This document shows, one piece after another, positions 17,211 through 25,554 of a stretch of 64,000 nt of DNA. A model generated the notes under the pieces. That model had not been told where the DNA came from, did not search any database, and saw only the letters and a program-made list of their open reading frames with translations. How positions within the stretch are numbered: position 1 is the first letter of the stretch; every line of letters starts with the position of its first letter. The stretch lies in assembly GCF_024170405.1 (NCBI RefSeq), contig NZ_JALJYC010000014.1, positions 1 to 64,000 on the forward strand, read 5' to 3'. The translations under genes and the position numbers were made by a program. This DNA is from Neisseria perflava. Its GTDB lineage: Bacteria; Pseudomonadota; Gammaproteobacteria; Burkholderiales; Neisseriaceae.

Positions 17211-18068
17211 ATGAACCATTCCCCCGTTTGGCAGGCCGGCCGTTTTCAAATTGATTTGAGCGAGCCGAAAATCATGGGTATCGTGAACATTACCCCCGAC
17301 TCGTTTTCCGACGGCGGTACGTATTCGCACGATATTCAGACGGCCTTAAACCATGCCGAGCAATTATTGAAAGACGGCGCCGACATCCTCGACATCGGCG
17401 GCGAATCCACCCGCCCGGGTTCGGATTTCGTGTCGCCCGAAGCGGAGTGGGCGCGTGTCGAGCCGGTATTGGCGGAAATCGGCAAATGGAACGTGCCCGT
17501 CAGTTTGGATACGCGCCGCACGGTTGTGATGGAAAAAGCGCTGGCGCAGGGCTGTACCGACATCATCAACGACGTGGCCGGTTTGAGCGATGAAGGCGCG
17601 GTGGAACTGTTGGCGCGTTACCCTCAAGCCGGGATTTGCGTCATGCACATGCAGGGTTTGCCCGAAACCATGCAGGACAACCCCAGCTATCAAGACGTGG
17701 TCGGCGAAGTGACGCGTTATCTGAACGAGCGCGTGAAAGCATGCGAAGCGGCGGGCATTGACAAACAGCGCCTGACACTCGACCCCGGTTTCGGTTTCGG
17801 CAAAACGCTGCAACACAACATCCTGCTGATGCAGCACTTGGGCGAACTGATGGCTGATACCGGCCTGCCCTTCCTTATCGGCGTATCGCGCAAACGCATG
17901 ATTGGCGAGCTGACCGGTGTGGATACGCCGTCTGAACGGGTGTTCGGCAGCGTGGCCGCAGCCTTGGCTTCCGTGGCACGCGGTGCGCAAGTGATTCGCG
18001 TGCATGATGTGAAAGCCACGGCGGACGCGGTAAAAGTATGGCAGGCGTTGGGCGTGTTTGAAAATTAA
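17211..18068 (+). CDS. folP: dihydropteroate synthase
   Basis: A 285-residue folate enzyme joining p-aminobenzoate to dihydropterin pyrophosphate; it is the target of sulfonamides. Motifs: GIVNITPDSFSDGG (residues 23-36), DIGGESTRPGS, NDVAGL, MHMQGLPETMQ, LDPGFGFGKT and IGVSRKRMIGELTG, with the C-terminal RVHDV. The ATG at 17211 has AGGAG 5 bases upstream; an ATG 24 bases earlier lacks one. Phe is retained in TPDSF, where Leu is associated with sulfonamide resistance in meningococci. A TATAAT box lies at 17163-17168. Unlike in E. coli, it is not adjacent to glmM here: a repeat element and a glycosyltransferase gene separate the two. Confidence 0.95.
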   Translation: MNHSPVWQAGRFQIDLSEPKIMGIVNITPDSFSDGGTYSHDIQTALNHAEQLLKDGADILDIGGESTRPGSDFVSPEAEWARVEPVLAEIGKWNVPVSLDTRRTVVMEKALAQGCTDIINDVAGLSDEGAVELLARYPQAGICVMHMQGLPETMQDNPSYQDVVGEVTRYLNERVKACEAAGIDKQRLTLDPGFGFGKTLQHNILLMQHLGELMADTGLPFLIGVSRKRMIGELTGVDTPSERVFGSVAAALASVARGAQVIRVHDVKATADAVKVWQALGVFEN

Positions 18069-18086
18069 TGCCTTGCCATAGGCTTT

Positions 18087-18129
18087 GGCCGTCTGAAAAC
18101 CAGCAACTGCTTGGGTTTTCAGACGGCCA
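18087..18129 (+). terminator. DUS-pair terminator after folP
   Basis: TGGCCGTCTGAAAACC pairs with GGTTTTCAGACGGCCA, 19 bases after the folP stop. Confidence 0.82.
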
Positions 18130-18177
18130 TTGTCTTAAATGAGAATATGAACAAGGGGATAATACGAGCGGATATTA

Positions 18178-18347
18178 GGGTCTGTTGACATTTCATCACG
18201 CGGCATCTTTTCGGCAAAAAAAACGCGTCTGCTGCGTTAAAAATGCTTGCAAGGTGTCCAACCTTGCTGCGCTTTTTGCCTTACATCCGCATTTTTTCAC
18301 TCGAAAATCTGCTTCGCGGATGACACCGCTTCGCTGTCAACAGCCCC
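18178..18347. repeat. MITE-like hairpin element, copy 1
   Basis: A ~170-bp element with ends GGGTCTGTTGACATTTCATC and ...CTGTCAACAGCCCC, flanked on both sides by TA. Its centre carries GCAAGGTGTCCAACCTTGC. It shares the layout and most of its sequence with copies at 23887 and 51696. Confidence 0.8.
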
Positions 18348-18642
18348 TAGGTAAGTTCCGAAATATTTGTTATTATGCAAATTGCAATCTATTTGCAATT
18401 TATTTGTAATATAAATTTAAGTATCTGCTCTAAATATTTTTCAGTATTGTCATTTGCTTAACATTTTTCTTCCGTAAAAGGGAAACCAAACCGGCTTCTC
18501 CGGGTCAAACAGCCTAACTGCGTTTGCGGCGGTTTACGGCAGATTCTGGGACTGCCGGCCGAAGCGTAAAGGCATGGGCTGCCCCACGGTAAACAGAATA
18601 GAAAATGGCAGCTATGCGATGATGATAACAATAGGAAAAAAA
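18348..18642. other. AT-rich intergenic segment before glycosyltransferase
   Basis: About 300 bases without an ORF, notably richer in A+T than the genes around it and without a DUS. It contains tandem ATTTGCAAT-type motifs around 18380-18410. It follows the MITE directly, so element plus AT-rich DNA plus glycosyltransferase may have entered together. Confidence 0.4.
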
Positions 18643-19614
18643 ATGAACTTGTCTTTTATTGTCCCGATTTATAACGGCAGCCGTTTTATCGACGGTTTGG
18701 GACAAAATATCCTTGACTTCCATCAAGCGGTTGAGGGCGTTGAATTTATCTTTGTGAATGACGGTTCGACTGACGACAGTTCTGAAAAATTGCGGCAATT
18801 TTTGGCAGAACACGACCAATCGGGCTTGACGTATAAAATCATTGATACTGCAAACGGCGGCGTCAGCCGTGCGCGCAATACTGCTTTGGCAGTAGCCACG
18901 GGCGATTATGCCATGTTTATGGATCATGACGACAATATCGACGCGGCGAAATTTGCCGGATTGTGGCGGCAGTTTGTACAAAGCGGTGCCGATTTGATGC
19001 ATTTCGGTTGCAATGAAAAATATCCGGCAGGCGATAAAGTTTTTACGCGCGATGAGTTTATTACCGATTTTCCATTCATGTCGTATGTGTGGGCGTATGT
19101 GTACCGCCGCAGCCTGATGGAAGAGCCTAAACTGCGTTTTACCGAAGGCATGAAATATTTGGAAGATGGCGTTTTTCTGTTGGATTACATTTTGAGAACC
19201 CAACAGGTTTTTGTCAGCAACCAAAAAATTTACGATTATGTGGATAACCCCGATTCGGCCATGCGTGCGGGGCGCAATCCCGAGCAGAACCGCCAATTCT
19301 TAGACGACATCGGCTTGGCCGTGCGCAGTTACAACCGTTTGGCAGCCACGCCCGCGCCCGCAGCGGTGCAGAAGCGTTTGCGCGAAATCCGCGATTCGTT
19401 TGTGTTTATCTATATCGTGAATATGCTGAAAACCCGTACCGACCGCAAAACCCTGTTTGCCCGCTTAAACGAAGCCGGATACGATTTCAAGTTGGCGGAT
19501 TATCCGAGCAAATTCAACCAACGCCGTCAGGTAAAGGTGTTGTGCGCTTTGTTCCGCAGCCGTTGCGCCTTGTCGCTGCTGGCGAAAACAGGCTTGTTAA
19601 ACCGAGTCGCTTAA
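18643..19614 (+). CDS. family 2 glycosyltransferase
   Basis: A 323-residue GT-A fold glycosyltransferase, probably adding a sugar to lipooligosaccharide or another surface glycan at the cytoplasmic membrane face. Signatures: SFIVPIYNGSRFIDG at the N-terminus, FVNDGSTDDS (nucleotide-binding Asp), GGVSRARNTAL and the metal-binding MFMDHDDNID motif near residue 90. The start is set by ATAGGAAAA before ATG 18643; an earlier in-frame ATG lacks a site. The acceptor and donor are unknown. It is a lone gene, not in an LOS cluster, next to a MITE and AT-rich DNA, which suggests acquisition. No homopolymer switch is visible inside it. Confidence 0.8.
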   Translation: MNLSFIVPIYNGSRFIDGLGQNILDFHQAVEGVEFIFVNDGSTDDSSEKLRQFLAEHDQSGLTYKIIDTANGGVSRARNTALAVATGDYAMFMDHDDNIDAAKFAGLWRQFVQSGADLMHFGCNEKYPAGDKVFTRDEFITDFPFMSYVWAYVYRRSLMEEPKLRFTEGMKYLEDGVFLLDYILRTQQVFVSNQKIYDYVDNPDSAMRAGRNPEQNRQFLDDIGLAVRSYNRLAATPAPAAVQKRLREIRDSFVFIYIVNMLKTRTDRKTLFARLNEAGYDFKLADYPSKFNQRRQVKVLCALFRSRCALSLLAKTGLLNRVA

Positions 19615-19630
19615 AGAAAATATTGATTCC

Positions 19631-19663
19631 ATGCCGTCTGAAAGACCGCCTTTCAGACGGCAT
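19631..19663 (+). terminator. DUS-pair terminator after the glycosyltransferase
   Basis: ATGCCGTCTGAAAG pairs with CTTTCAGACGGCAT, an AT-type DUS pair 17 bases after the stop codon. Confidence 0.8.
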
Positions 19664-19749
19664 TTAAACACGTTTGGCAGCAGCCGGATTGACCGCAGAT
19701 AAATCCTGTTATCATGCTGCCCAACAGTATCCAAACGGAGCATTTGATT

Positions 19750-21090
19750 ATGGCTAAAAAATATTTCGGCACCGACGGCGTGCGCGGCGAAGTGGGGCAA
19801 TTCCCGATTACCCCGGATTTTGTGTTGAAACTGGGCTATGCCGCCGGGCAAGTATTGGTGCAGCATGACGCGGAGCAGCGCCCGACCGTGTTAATCGGCA
19901 AAGACACGCGTATTTCCGGCTATATGCTGGAAGCGGCGCTGGTGGCCGGTTTTACCGCTGCGGGTGTAAACGTGGTGCAGACCGGCCCGCTGCCGACACC
20001 GGGCGTGGCTTATCTGACCAAAGCGCTGCGCCTTTCGGCCGGCGTGATGATTTCCGCCTCGCACAATGTCTATTCCGACAACGGCATTAAATTCTTCGCC
20101 GAAGGCGGCGTTAAATTGTCGGACGAAATCGAGCTGGAAATCGAAGCCAAAATCGACGAAGAAATGAAAACCCAGCCGTCTGACCGCTTGGGGCGCGCCC
20201 GCCGCATCAACGGTTCGGACGACCGCTATATCGAGTTTTGCAAATCTACTTTCCCCGCCCATCTGGACTTGCGCGGTTTGAAATTGGTGGTGGATACCGC
20301 CAACGGCGCAGGCTATGCCGTTGCGCCGAAAGTGTTCCACGAACTCGGCGCGAGTGTCGTGACCATCGGCGATGAGCCCAACGGCTACAACATCAATGAA
20401 AAATGCGGCGCGACCCATCCGAAAGCGCTGCAAGCGGCGGTGTTGCAAAACGAAGCTGATTACGGTATCGCGCTTGACGGCGACGGCGACCGCCTGATGA
20501 TGGTCGATCGCAACGGCAAAGTGTATGACGGCGACAACCTGATTTATGTGATTGCCAAAGCGCGTGCGCACGAAGGCATTCAAATCGGCGGCGTGGTCGG
20601 TACAGTCATGACCAATATGGCGATGGAAATCGCACTCAAAGAGCAGGGCGTAGCTTTTTGCCGCGCCAAAGTCGGTGACCGCTATGTGTTGGAACAGTTG
20701 CACCAGCGCGGCTGGCTGATTGGCGGCGAAGCCAGCGGCCATATTTTGTGCATGGATAAACACAATACCGGCGACGGCATTATCTCCGCTTTGCAGGTAT
20801 TGGCCGCTTTGCAGGTATTGGGTCAGGATTTGGCGACCGTGTGCGCCGACTGGCAGCCGTTCCCGCAAACCATGATTAACGTGCGCATCCAAAAAGGCCA
20901 AAACTGGCAGGAAGCCTCCAAAGAGGTATTGGCCGAAGTGGAAAAAGAGCTGGAAGGCAAAGGCCGCGTGGTCTTGCGTGCTTCGGGCACCGAGCCGGTG
21001 GTGCGCGTGATGGTGGAAGCCAAGCAGTCCGACTGGGCGAAAAAAGGCGCGGAACGCATTGCCGCCGCCATTACCGGTGCGAAAAAATAA
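19750..21090 (+). CDS. glmM: phosphoglucosamine mutase
   Basis: A 446-residue phosphohexomutase converting glucosamine-6-phosphate to glucosamine-1-phosphate for peptidoglycan and LOS. N-terminal KKYFGTDGVRGEVG, the phosphoserine loop ISASHNVYSDNGIKFF (Ser near 100), the metal loop DGDGDR and the C-terminal phosphate-binding RASGTEPVVRVMVEA are all present. The loop reads SASHNVY rather than the common SASHNPY. The ATG at 19750 starts the conserved MAKKYFGTDG; a 12-codon in-frame extension lacks a ribosome site. Confidence 0.95.
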   Translation: MAKKYFGTDGVRGEVGQFPITPDFVLKLGYAAGQVLVQHDAEQRPTVLIGKDTRISGYMLEAALVAGFTAAGVNVVQTGPLPTPGVAYLTKALRLSAGVMISASHNVYSDNGIKFFAEGGVKLSDEIELEIEAKIDEEMKTQPSDRLGRARRINGSDDRYIEFCKSTFPAHLDLRGLKLVVDTANGAGYAVAPKVFHELGASVVTIGDEPNGYNINEKCGATHPKALQAAVLQNEADYGIALDGDGDRLMMVDRNGKVYDGDNLIYVIAKARAHEGIQIGGVVGTVMTNMAMEIALKEQGVAFCRAKVGDRYVLEQLHQRGWLIGGEASGHILCMDKHNTGDGIISALQVLAALQVLGQDLATVCADWQPFPQTMINVRIQKGQNWQEASKEVLAEVEKELEGKGRVVLRASGTEPVVRVMVEAKQSDWAKKGAERIAAAITGAKK

Positions 21091-21111
21091 GCCGTATCGT
21101 CTGAATCTGAG

Positions 21112-21142
21112 AAAAAGCGGACTGTTTCAGTCCGCTTTTTTG
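21112..21142 (+). terminator. rho-independent terminator after glmM
   Basis: AAAAAGCGGACTG-TTT-CAGTCCGCTTTTTT, a strong stem with a T run. This is one of the few terminators here that is not built from DUS. Confidence 0.9.
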
Positions 21143-21296
21143 TTTATGGGCAAAACAATGACGAATATTTGCTGATTCGGTCTTGTTATGCTTTCAGACG
21201 GCCTTATCTGTTGGTAAAATACCGTTGTATCAATATTTAAAGGCCGTCTGAAAAATCAGGCGGCATATTCGTTATCTTATTCTGGAACGCCTGCCG

Positions 21297-22001
21297 ATGT
21301 ATGCATTTTTGGAAGCCTTTTTCGTCCAATACGGTTACGCCGCCGTATTTCTCGTGTTGGTGGCGTGCGGTTTCGGCGTGCCGATTCCGGAGGACATTAC
21401 GCTGGTAACCGGCGGCGTCATTTCCGGCCTCGGTTATACCAATGTTCATGTCATGGTGGTGGTCGGCATGCTCGGCGTATTGGCCGGCGACGGCCTGATG
21501 TTTGTTGCCGGACGCATTTGGGGGCACAAAATCCTCAATTTCCGCCCGATTGCCCGCGTGATGACGCCCAAGCGCTATGCGCAAGTGCAGGAAAAATTTG
21601 ATAAATACGGCAACTGGGTGTTGTTTGTCGCCCGTTTCCTGCCCGGTTTGCGCACGCCGATTTACATTACCGCCGGTATCAGCCGCAAAGTTTCTTACTT
21701 GCGCTTTGTCTTGATGGACGGCTTGGCTTCGCTGATTTCCGTGCCGATTTGGATTTATTTGGGCGAATACGGTGCGAAAAATACCGATTGGCTGATGCAG
21801 AAGGTGCACCAATTCCAATCCGGCCTGTTTGTCGCCATCGGCATCGGCGCGGCGGTATTGATTTGGTTTTGGTGGCGCAAACACCAGCGTATCCGTTTTT
21901 ACCACGAGCGTTTGCGTGAATTACGCGCCCAGCGCAAAGCGGCGCGGGTGGAAAAAGCCGCCGCCAAAAAAGCCGAAAAAGCGCAATCGGCCAAAGATTA
22001 A
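21297..22001 (+). CDS. DedA-family membrane protein
   Basis: A 234-residue DedA/SNARE-associated protein. Typical features are the re-entrant ACGFGVPIPEDITLVTGG near residue 22, GDGLMFVAGRIWG, and the signature FVARFLPGLRTPIYITAG near 110-127, including the conserved Arg and Pro. The C-terminal 40 residues are Lys/Arg/Ala-rich and cytoplasmic. DedA proteins act as lipid-transport or undecaprenyl-phosphate-related factors and support proton-motive force; the exact role is not established. It is monocistronic, with DUS hairpins on both sides. Confidence 0.83.
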   Translation: MYAFLEAFFVQYGYAAVFLVLVACGFGVPIPEDITLVTGGVISGLGYTNVHVMVVVGMLGVLAGDGLMFVAGRIWGHKILNFRPIARVMTPKRYAQVQEKFDKYGNWVLFVARFLPGLRTPIYITAGISRKVSYLRFVLMDGLASLISVPIWIYLGEYGAKNTDWLMQKVHQFQSGLFVAIGIGAAVLIWFWWRKHQRIRFYHERLRELRAQRKAARVEKAAAKKAEKAQSAKD

Positions 22002-22009
22002 TTCGATAT

Positions 22010-22055
22010 AAGGCCGTCTGAAAGCAGACTGACAGTACTGTTTCAGACGGCCTTT
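22010..22055 (+). terminator. DUS-pair terminator after dedA
   Basis: AAGGCCGTCTGAAAGCAG...CTGTTTCAGACGGCCTTTT, 9 bases after the stop codon. Confidence 0.83.
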
Positions 22056-22083
22056 TCCCTTATCCGTTTTCTTCCGACTCATC

Positions 22084-23073
22084 ATGAAACAAAAAATCTT
22101 CGTTCTCTACACCGGCGGTACCATAGGCATGAGCCAAAGCAGCGACGGCCTGCGCCCCGATACCGCGCTGGCGGGCAAAGCGCTGCAACCGTTTGCCGAC
22201 CGCCTCGATTTCGACTGGCACATCTGCCAACCGCTGATTGATTCCTCCGCCGTTACCCTGCAAAACTGGTGCGACTGGCTGGCTGTCCTTACTGAAAAAA
22301 TCCCGCATTACGACGGTATTCTGATTTTGCACGGCACCGATACGTTGGCCTACACCGTCAATCTGCTGGCTTTGGCTTTGCAGGGCTTGGACAAACCGGT
22401 GATATTGACCGGTTCGCAATGGCCGTATGACGCGGCAAACAGCGACGCGCCGCTAAACTTGGCCACCGCCGTAGCCGCATTTGAGCTTGGTTTGCAAGAA
22501 GTGGCGGTTGCCTTTAACGGCATGCTGTTTCCCGCCGTCGGCAGCCGCAAAGTCAGCACCGAAACTGCCGCCGGTTTTGCCAATCCGCATTCCGGCGCCA
22601 TCGCCGAATGGAACGCGGCAGCAGGTTGGCAGCACATCGCACCGCGTCCGCAAATCAGAGTCGAAACGCAAGGTTTGCAAACATTGCCGCTAAACCCGCA
22701 AGCCAAAGTCGTCTGCCATACCCTGATTCCTGGTTTCAGCACGCAAAACCTTTCAGACGGCCTTGCGCATACGGCCGCCCAAGCTGTGATTTTGCAAAGC
22801 TACGGCCACGGCAACGCGCCGAATACGCCTGAATTTATCGCCGCCGTGCAAGCCTTTACTGCTCGCGGCGGCCTGCTGCTCAACATCAGCCAAGTGATGC
22901 AGGGTTGCGCGGCGGCGGTGTATGCTCAGGGCAGCGCCTTGCGGCAGGCGGGTGTCATCAACGGCGGTAAATGCAATTTGGAAACCGCTACCGCCTTATT
23001 GACGCTGGCAGTTTCCAACGGTTGGACGGCCGCCGAGATACAGCAAAAATTGGCGGAGAACGGGTTGGCGTAA
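22084..23073 (+). CDS. ansA: L-asparaginase, type I (cytoplasmic)
   Basis: A 329-residue asparaginase hydrolysing asparagine to aspartate and ammonia. The catalytic threonine motifs are LYTGGTIGM (Thr12 region) and LHGTDTLAYT (near 83-92). The Lys/Gln triad partner lies in ILTGSQWP. There is no signal peptide, which fits type I rather than periplasmic type II. Its TAA overlaps the ATG of the next gene by one base (TAATG), so it is translationally coupled to the TatD-like nuclease. Confidence 0.9.
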   Translation: MKQKIFVLYTGGTIGMSQSSDGLRPDTALAGKALQPFADRLDFDWHICQPLIDSSAVTLQNWCDWLAVLTEKIPHYDGILILHGTDTLAYTVNLLALALQGLDKPVILTGSQWPYDAANSDAPLNLATAVAAFELGLQEVAVAFNGMLFPAVGSRKVSTETAAGFANPHSGAIAEWNAAAGWQHIAPRPQIRVETQGLQTLPLNPQAKVVCHTLIPGFSTQNLSDGLAHTAAQAVILQSYGHGNAPNTPEFIAAVQAFTARGGLLLNISQVMQGCAAAVYAQGSALRQAGVINGGKCNLETATALLTLAVSNGWTAAEIQQKLAENGLA

Positions 23074-23858
23074 TGGAGGAAATCCGCCTGACCGACACCC
23101 ATTGCCACCTGACCGACCCGGCCTTGCAAGCCGACTTGCCGCGTATTGTGCAAGAGGCGGCGGCGCAGGGCGTGCGGCGCTTTATCGTACCGGCTACGCA
23201 GCGCGGCGATTGGCAGCAGGCGATTGGTTTAATGCAACAAAGGCCGTCTGAAAATGCGGCTGTCCATTGCGCCATCGGCATTCATCCGTGGTATGCGCAA
23301 GAAGCGGCGGAGCAGGATTTTGCCGAACTTGAAACACTGTTGCACCGCTATCCGCAAATCTGGCTGGGCGAAACCGGCTTGGATTTTTACAACAAAAACC
23401 AAACCCAAGCGCAGCGCGAATGGCAGATTGCCGTGTTTGCCCGCCAGCTCGCCATCGCGCAAAAGCTGCAACGGCGCGTGATTGTGCACAATTTACGCGC
23501 GACGCAGCAAATCGTCGCAGCGGTGAAACAGCAAAAGTTCACTGGCGGCGGCATTGCGCACGCCTTTTCCGGCAGCATAGAAGAAGCCGAATCGCTGATA
23601 CGCTGCGGTTTCTACATCGGTATCGGCTCGCTGCTGCTCAATCCCACAGCCAAAAAAGTCCGCCTTGCCGCCGCCGCTTTGCCTTTGGACAAAATCGTCT
23701 TGGAAACCGACAGCCCGTTTATGCTGGGCAATACGGTCAATACCCCCGCCAATGTGCGCAAAATTGCCGGAATCGTGGCGGATTTGCGCGGGATAACGGT
23801 TGCAGAAGTGGCGCGGCAGATGGAAGACAATGTCAACCGCTTACTGGCAGCGGTTTAG
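23073..23858 (+). CDS. tatD: TatD-family metal-dependent hydrolase/DNase
   Basis: A 261-residue TIM-barrel metallohydrolase of the TatD/YcfH family (3'-5' exonuclease or D-aminoacyl hydrolase activities are known for relatives). Metal ligands are visible as DTHCHL (residues ~8-13), GETGLDFY, VHNLRA, and the final ETDSPFML. The start ATG overlaps the ansA stop by one base, and GGAGG-like signals lie just inside ansA. Length is as expected (about 255-265). YcfH, YjjV and TatD paralogues cannot be separated confidently, so the symbol is a family label. Confidence 0.8.
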   Translation: MEEIRLTDTHCHLTDPALQADLPRIVQEAAAQGVRRFIVPATQRGDWQQAIGLMQQRPSENAAVHCAIGIHPWYAQEAAEQDFAELETLLHRYPQIWLGETGLDFYNKNQTQAQREWQIAVFARQLAIAQKLQRRVIVHNLRATQQIVAAVKQQKFTGGGIAHAFSGSIEEAESLIRCGFYIGIGSLLLNPTAKKVRLAAAALPLDKIVLETDSPFMLGNTVNTPANVRKIAGIVADLRGITVAEVARQMEDNVNRLLAAV

Positions 23859-23886
23859 CCGCTTGCGCTTATCTTTTTGAATTATA

Positions 23887-24046
23887 GGATCTGTTGACAT
23901 TTCATCACGCGCCATCTTTTCGGCAAAAAAATATGGCTGCTGCGTTGAAATTGCTCGCAAGGTGTTCAACCTTGCGAGCAATTTCGCCTTGTATCCGCAC
24001 TTTTTTACTCGCAAATCTGCTTTGCGGCTGAAATGTCAACAGACCC
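23887..24046. repeat. MITE-like hairpin element, copy 2
   Basis: A ~160-bp element with ends GGATCTGTTGACATTTCATC and GAAATGTCAACAGACCC. Its centre is a perfect 17-bp hairpin from GAAATTGCTCGCAAGGT (23947-23963) to its complement, separated by 5 bases. It lies between tatD and prfA, and its right end abuts the likely prfA promoter. Confidence 0.85.
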
Positions 24047-24147
24047 TGAAAAAACCTTTATAATAGCGCCCATCAATGCCGTCTGAAAAGTGTTATGCCT
24101 GTCCGCTTACGCGAAGGGTAGCGTATTGCCTTATTTTTCAGACGGCC
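24036..24147 (+). promoter_or_regulatory. putative prfA promoter and DUS-hairpin leader
   Basis: TATAAT at 24059-24064 has TCAACA 17 bases upstream (24036-24041), contributed by the right end of the MITE. The leader then holds an inverted DUS pair (GCCGTCTGAAAA about 24079, TTTTTCAGACGGCC about 24135) enclosing the prfA 5' region, 18 bases before the prfA ATG. Confidence 0.5.
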
Positions 24148-24164
24148 TTTCTTGTGGAAACTTT

Positions 24165-25241
24165 ATGAAACCCTCAATTTTAGAAAAATTACAACAACTT
24201 GCCGACCGCTTGGAAGAGGTCACGCACCTGCTCGGACAGCCCGAAGCCACCGAGGATATGGACAACTACCGCAAGCTCACGCGCGAACATGCCGAGCTGA
24301 CGCCGGTGGTAGAGGTGTTCCAGCAATACATCTTGGCGCAGAGCGATTTGGCCGACGCCGAAGGAATGCTGCACGATCCGGAAATGAAAGATTTTGCCGC
24401 CGAGGAAATCGAAGCGGCCAAAACCAAAATCGACACGCTGGATACCGAGCTGCAAAAGCTGCTGCTGCCCAAAGATGCCGACGACGATAAAAACATTTTT
24501 ATCGAGGTGCGCGCGGGTACGGGTGGCGACGAAGCGGCGCTGTTTGCCGGTGATTTGCTGCGCATGTACAGCCGCTATGCCGAGCGCAACCGCTGGCAGG
24601 TGGAAATCGTGTCGGCCAACGAGAGCGAGCTGGGCGGGTATAAGGAAGTTATCGCCCGCATTGTCGGCCTCGGCGCATATAGCCGTCTGAAATTCGAATC
24701 AGGCGGCCACCGTGTGCAGCGTGTCCCGGCCACCGAAAGCCAGGGGCGTATCCATACTTCGGCTTGCACCGTCGCCGTAATGCCGGAAGCGGACGAATTG
24801 GAAGACATCGAGTTGAACGCTGCCGATTTGCGTATCGACACCTTCCGCGCCTCCGGTGCGGGCGGCCAGCACATCAACAAAACCGATTCCGCCGTGCGCA
24901 TTACCCACCTGCCGACTGGCATGGTGGTGGAATGTCAGGACGGCCGCAGCCAGCACGCCAACAAAGCGCAGGCGATGAAGGTATTGGCGGCGCGTTTGAA
25001 CGATGCGCAAAAACGCGAAGCGCAGGCCAAAGAAGCGGCCGAACGCAAATCGCTTATCGGCAGCGGCGACCGTAGCGAGCGCATCCGCACCTACAATTAC
25101 CCGCAAGGCCGCGTCACCGACCACCGTATCAATTTAACCCTGCACAAGCTGGATTTTATTATGGACGGCGATTTGGAAGAATTAACCAATGCGCTGATTG
25201 CCGAACATCAGGCCGAGCTGCTGGCGGCGATGGGTGATTAA
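24165..25241 (+). CDS. prfA: peptide chain release factor 1
   Basis: A 358-residue class I release factor reading UAA and UAG. It carries the GGQ motif in ASGAGGQHINKTDSA, which hydrolyses the peptidyl-tRNA bond, and PAT in RVPATESQGR, the codon-recognition tripeptide that separates RF1 from RF2 (SPF). The ATG at 24165 starts MKPSILEKLQQL as in homologues; the open frame upstream runs through the DUS leader and is not used. No hemA or prmC is adjacent, unlike E. coli. Confidence 0.96.
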   Translation: MKPSILEKLQQLADRLEEVTHLLGQPEATEDMDNYRKLTREHAELTPVVEVFQQYILAQSDLADAEGMLHDPEMKDFAAEEIEAAKTKIDTLDTELQKLLLPKDADDDKNIFIEVRAGTGGDEAALFAGDLLRMYSRYAERNRWQVEIVSANESELGGYKEVIARIVGLGAYSRLKFESGGHRVQRVPATESQGRIHTSACTVAVMPEADELEDIELNAADLRIDTFRASGAGGQHINKTDSAVRITHLPTGMVVECQDGRSQHANKAQAMKVLAARLNDAQKREAQAKEAAERKSLIGSGDRSERIRTYNYPQGRVTDHRINLTLHKLDFIMDGDLEELTNALIAEHQAELLAAMGD

Positions 25242-25264
25242 ATAATCTATTAATGATTTAGCGC

Positions 25265-25322
25265 AAAGGCCGTCTGAAAAAAGCGGGTTGATGATGAGTC
25301 CGCCCTTTTCAGACGGCCTTTT
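25265..25322 (+). terminator. DUS-pair terminator after prfA
   Basis: AAAGGCCGTCTGAAAA pairs with TTTTCAGACGGCCTTTT around an interior GCGGG...CCGCC stem. Confidence 0.82.
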
Positions 25323-25425
25323 CATGTATAAACTAACGATGTTAAAAATACGGCGGTAGGTAGCGGTATTTACCGGCTCAAGCCGTTGGTGCAGGTTGGG
25401 CATTTTGCATAACAGGCGCAAAGCA

Positions 25426-25503
25426 TTGCTTTGGCAGATGAAAATGCTAGAATAGCCCTGCTCGGAGAAAATAAGCTGCCCCTGCTTTCGAGGCGGTGCC
25501 GAG
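25426..25503 (+). promoter_or_regulatory. putative pta promoter and leader
   Basis: TTGCTT (25426-25431), 16-base spacer, TAGAAT (25448-25453). The following leader can pair CTCGG (25461-25465) with CCGAG (25499-25503). The rest of the 310-base gap between prfA and pta shows no gene. Confidence 0.4.
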
Positions 25504-25554
25504 AGGTGAAAAATCTAAAATTCTTAAAAAATCAACTGATAAGGATATGACGAT

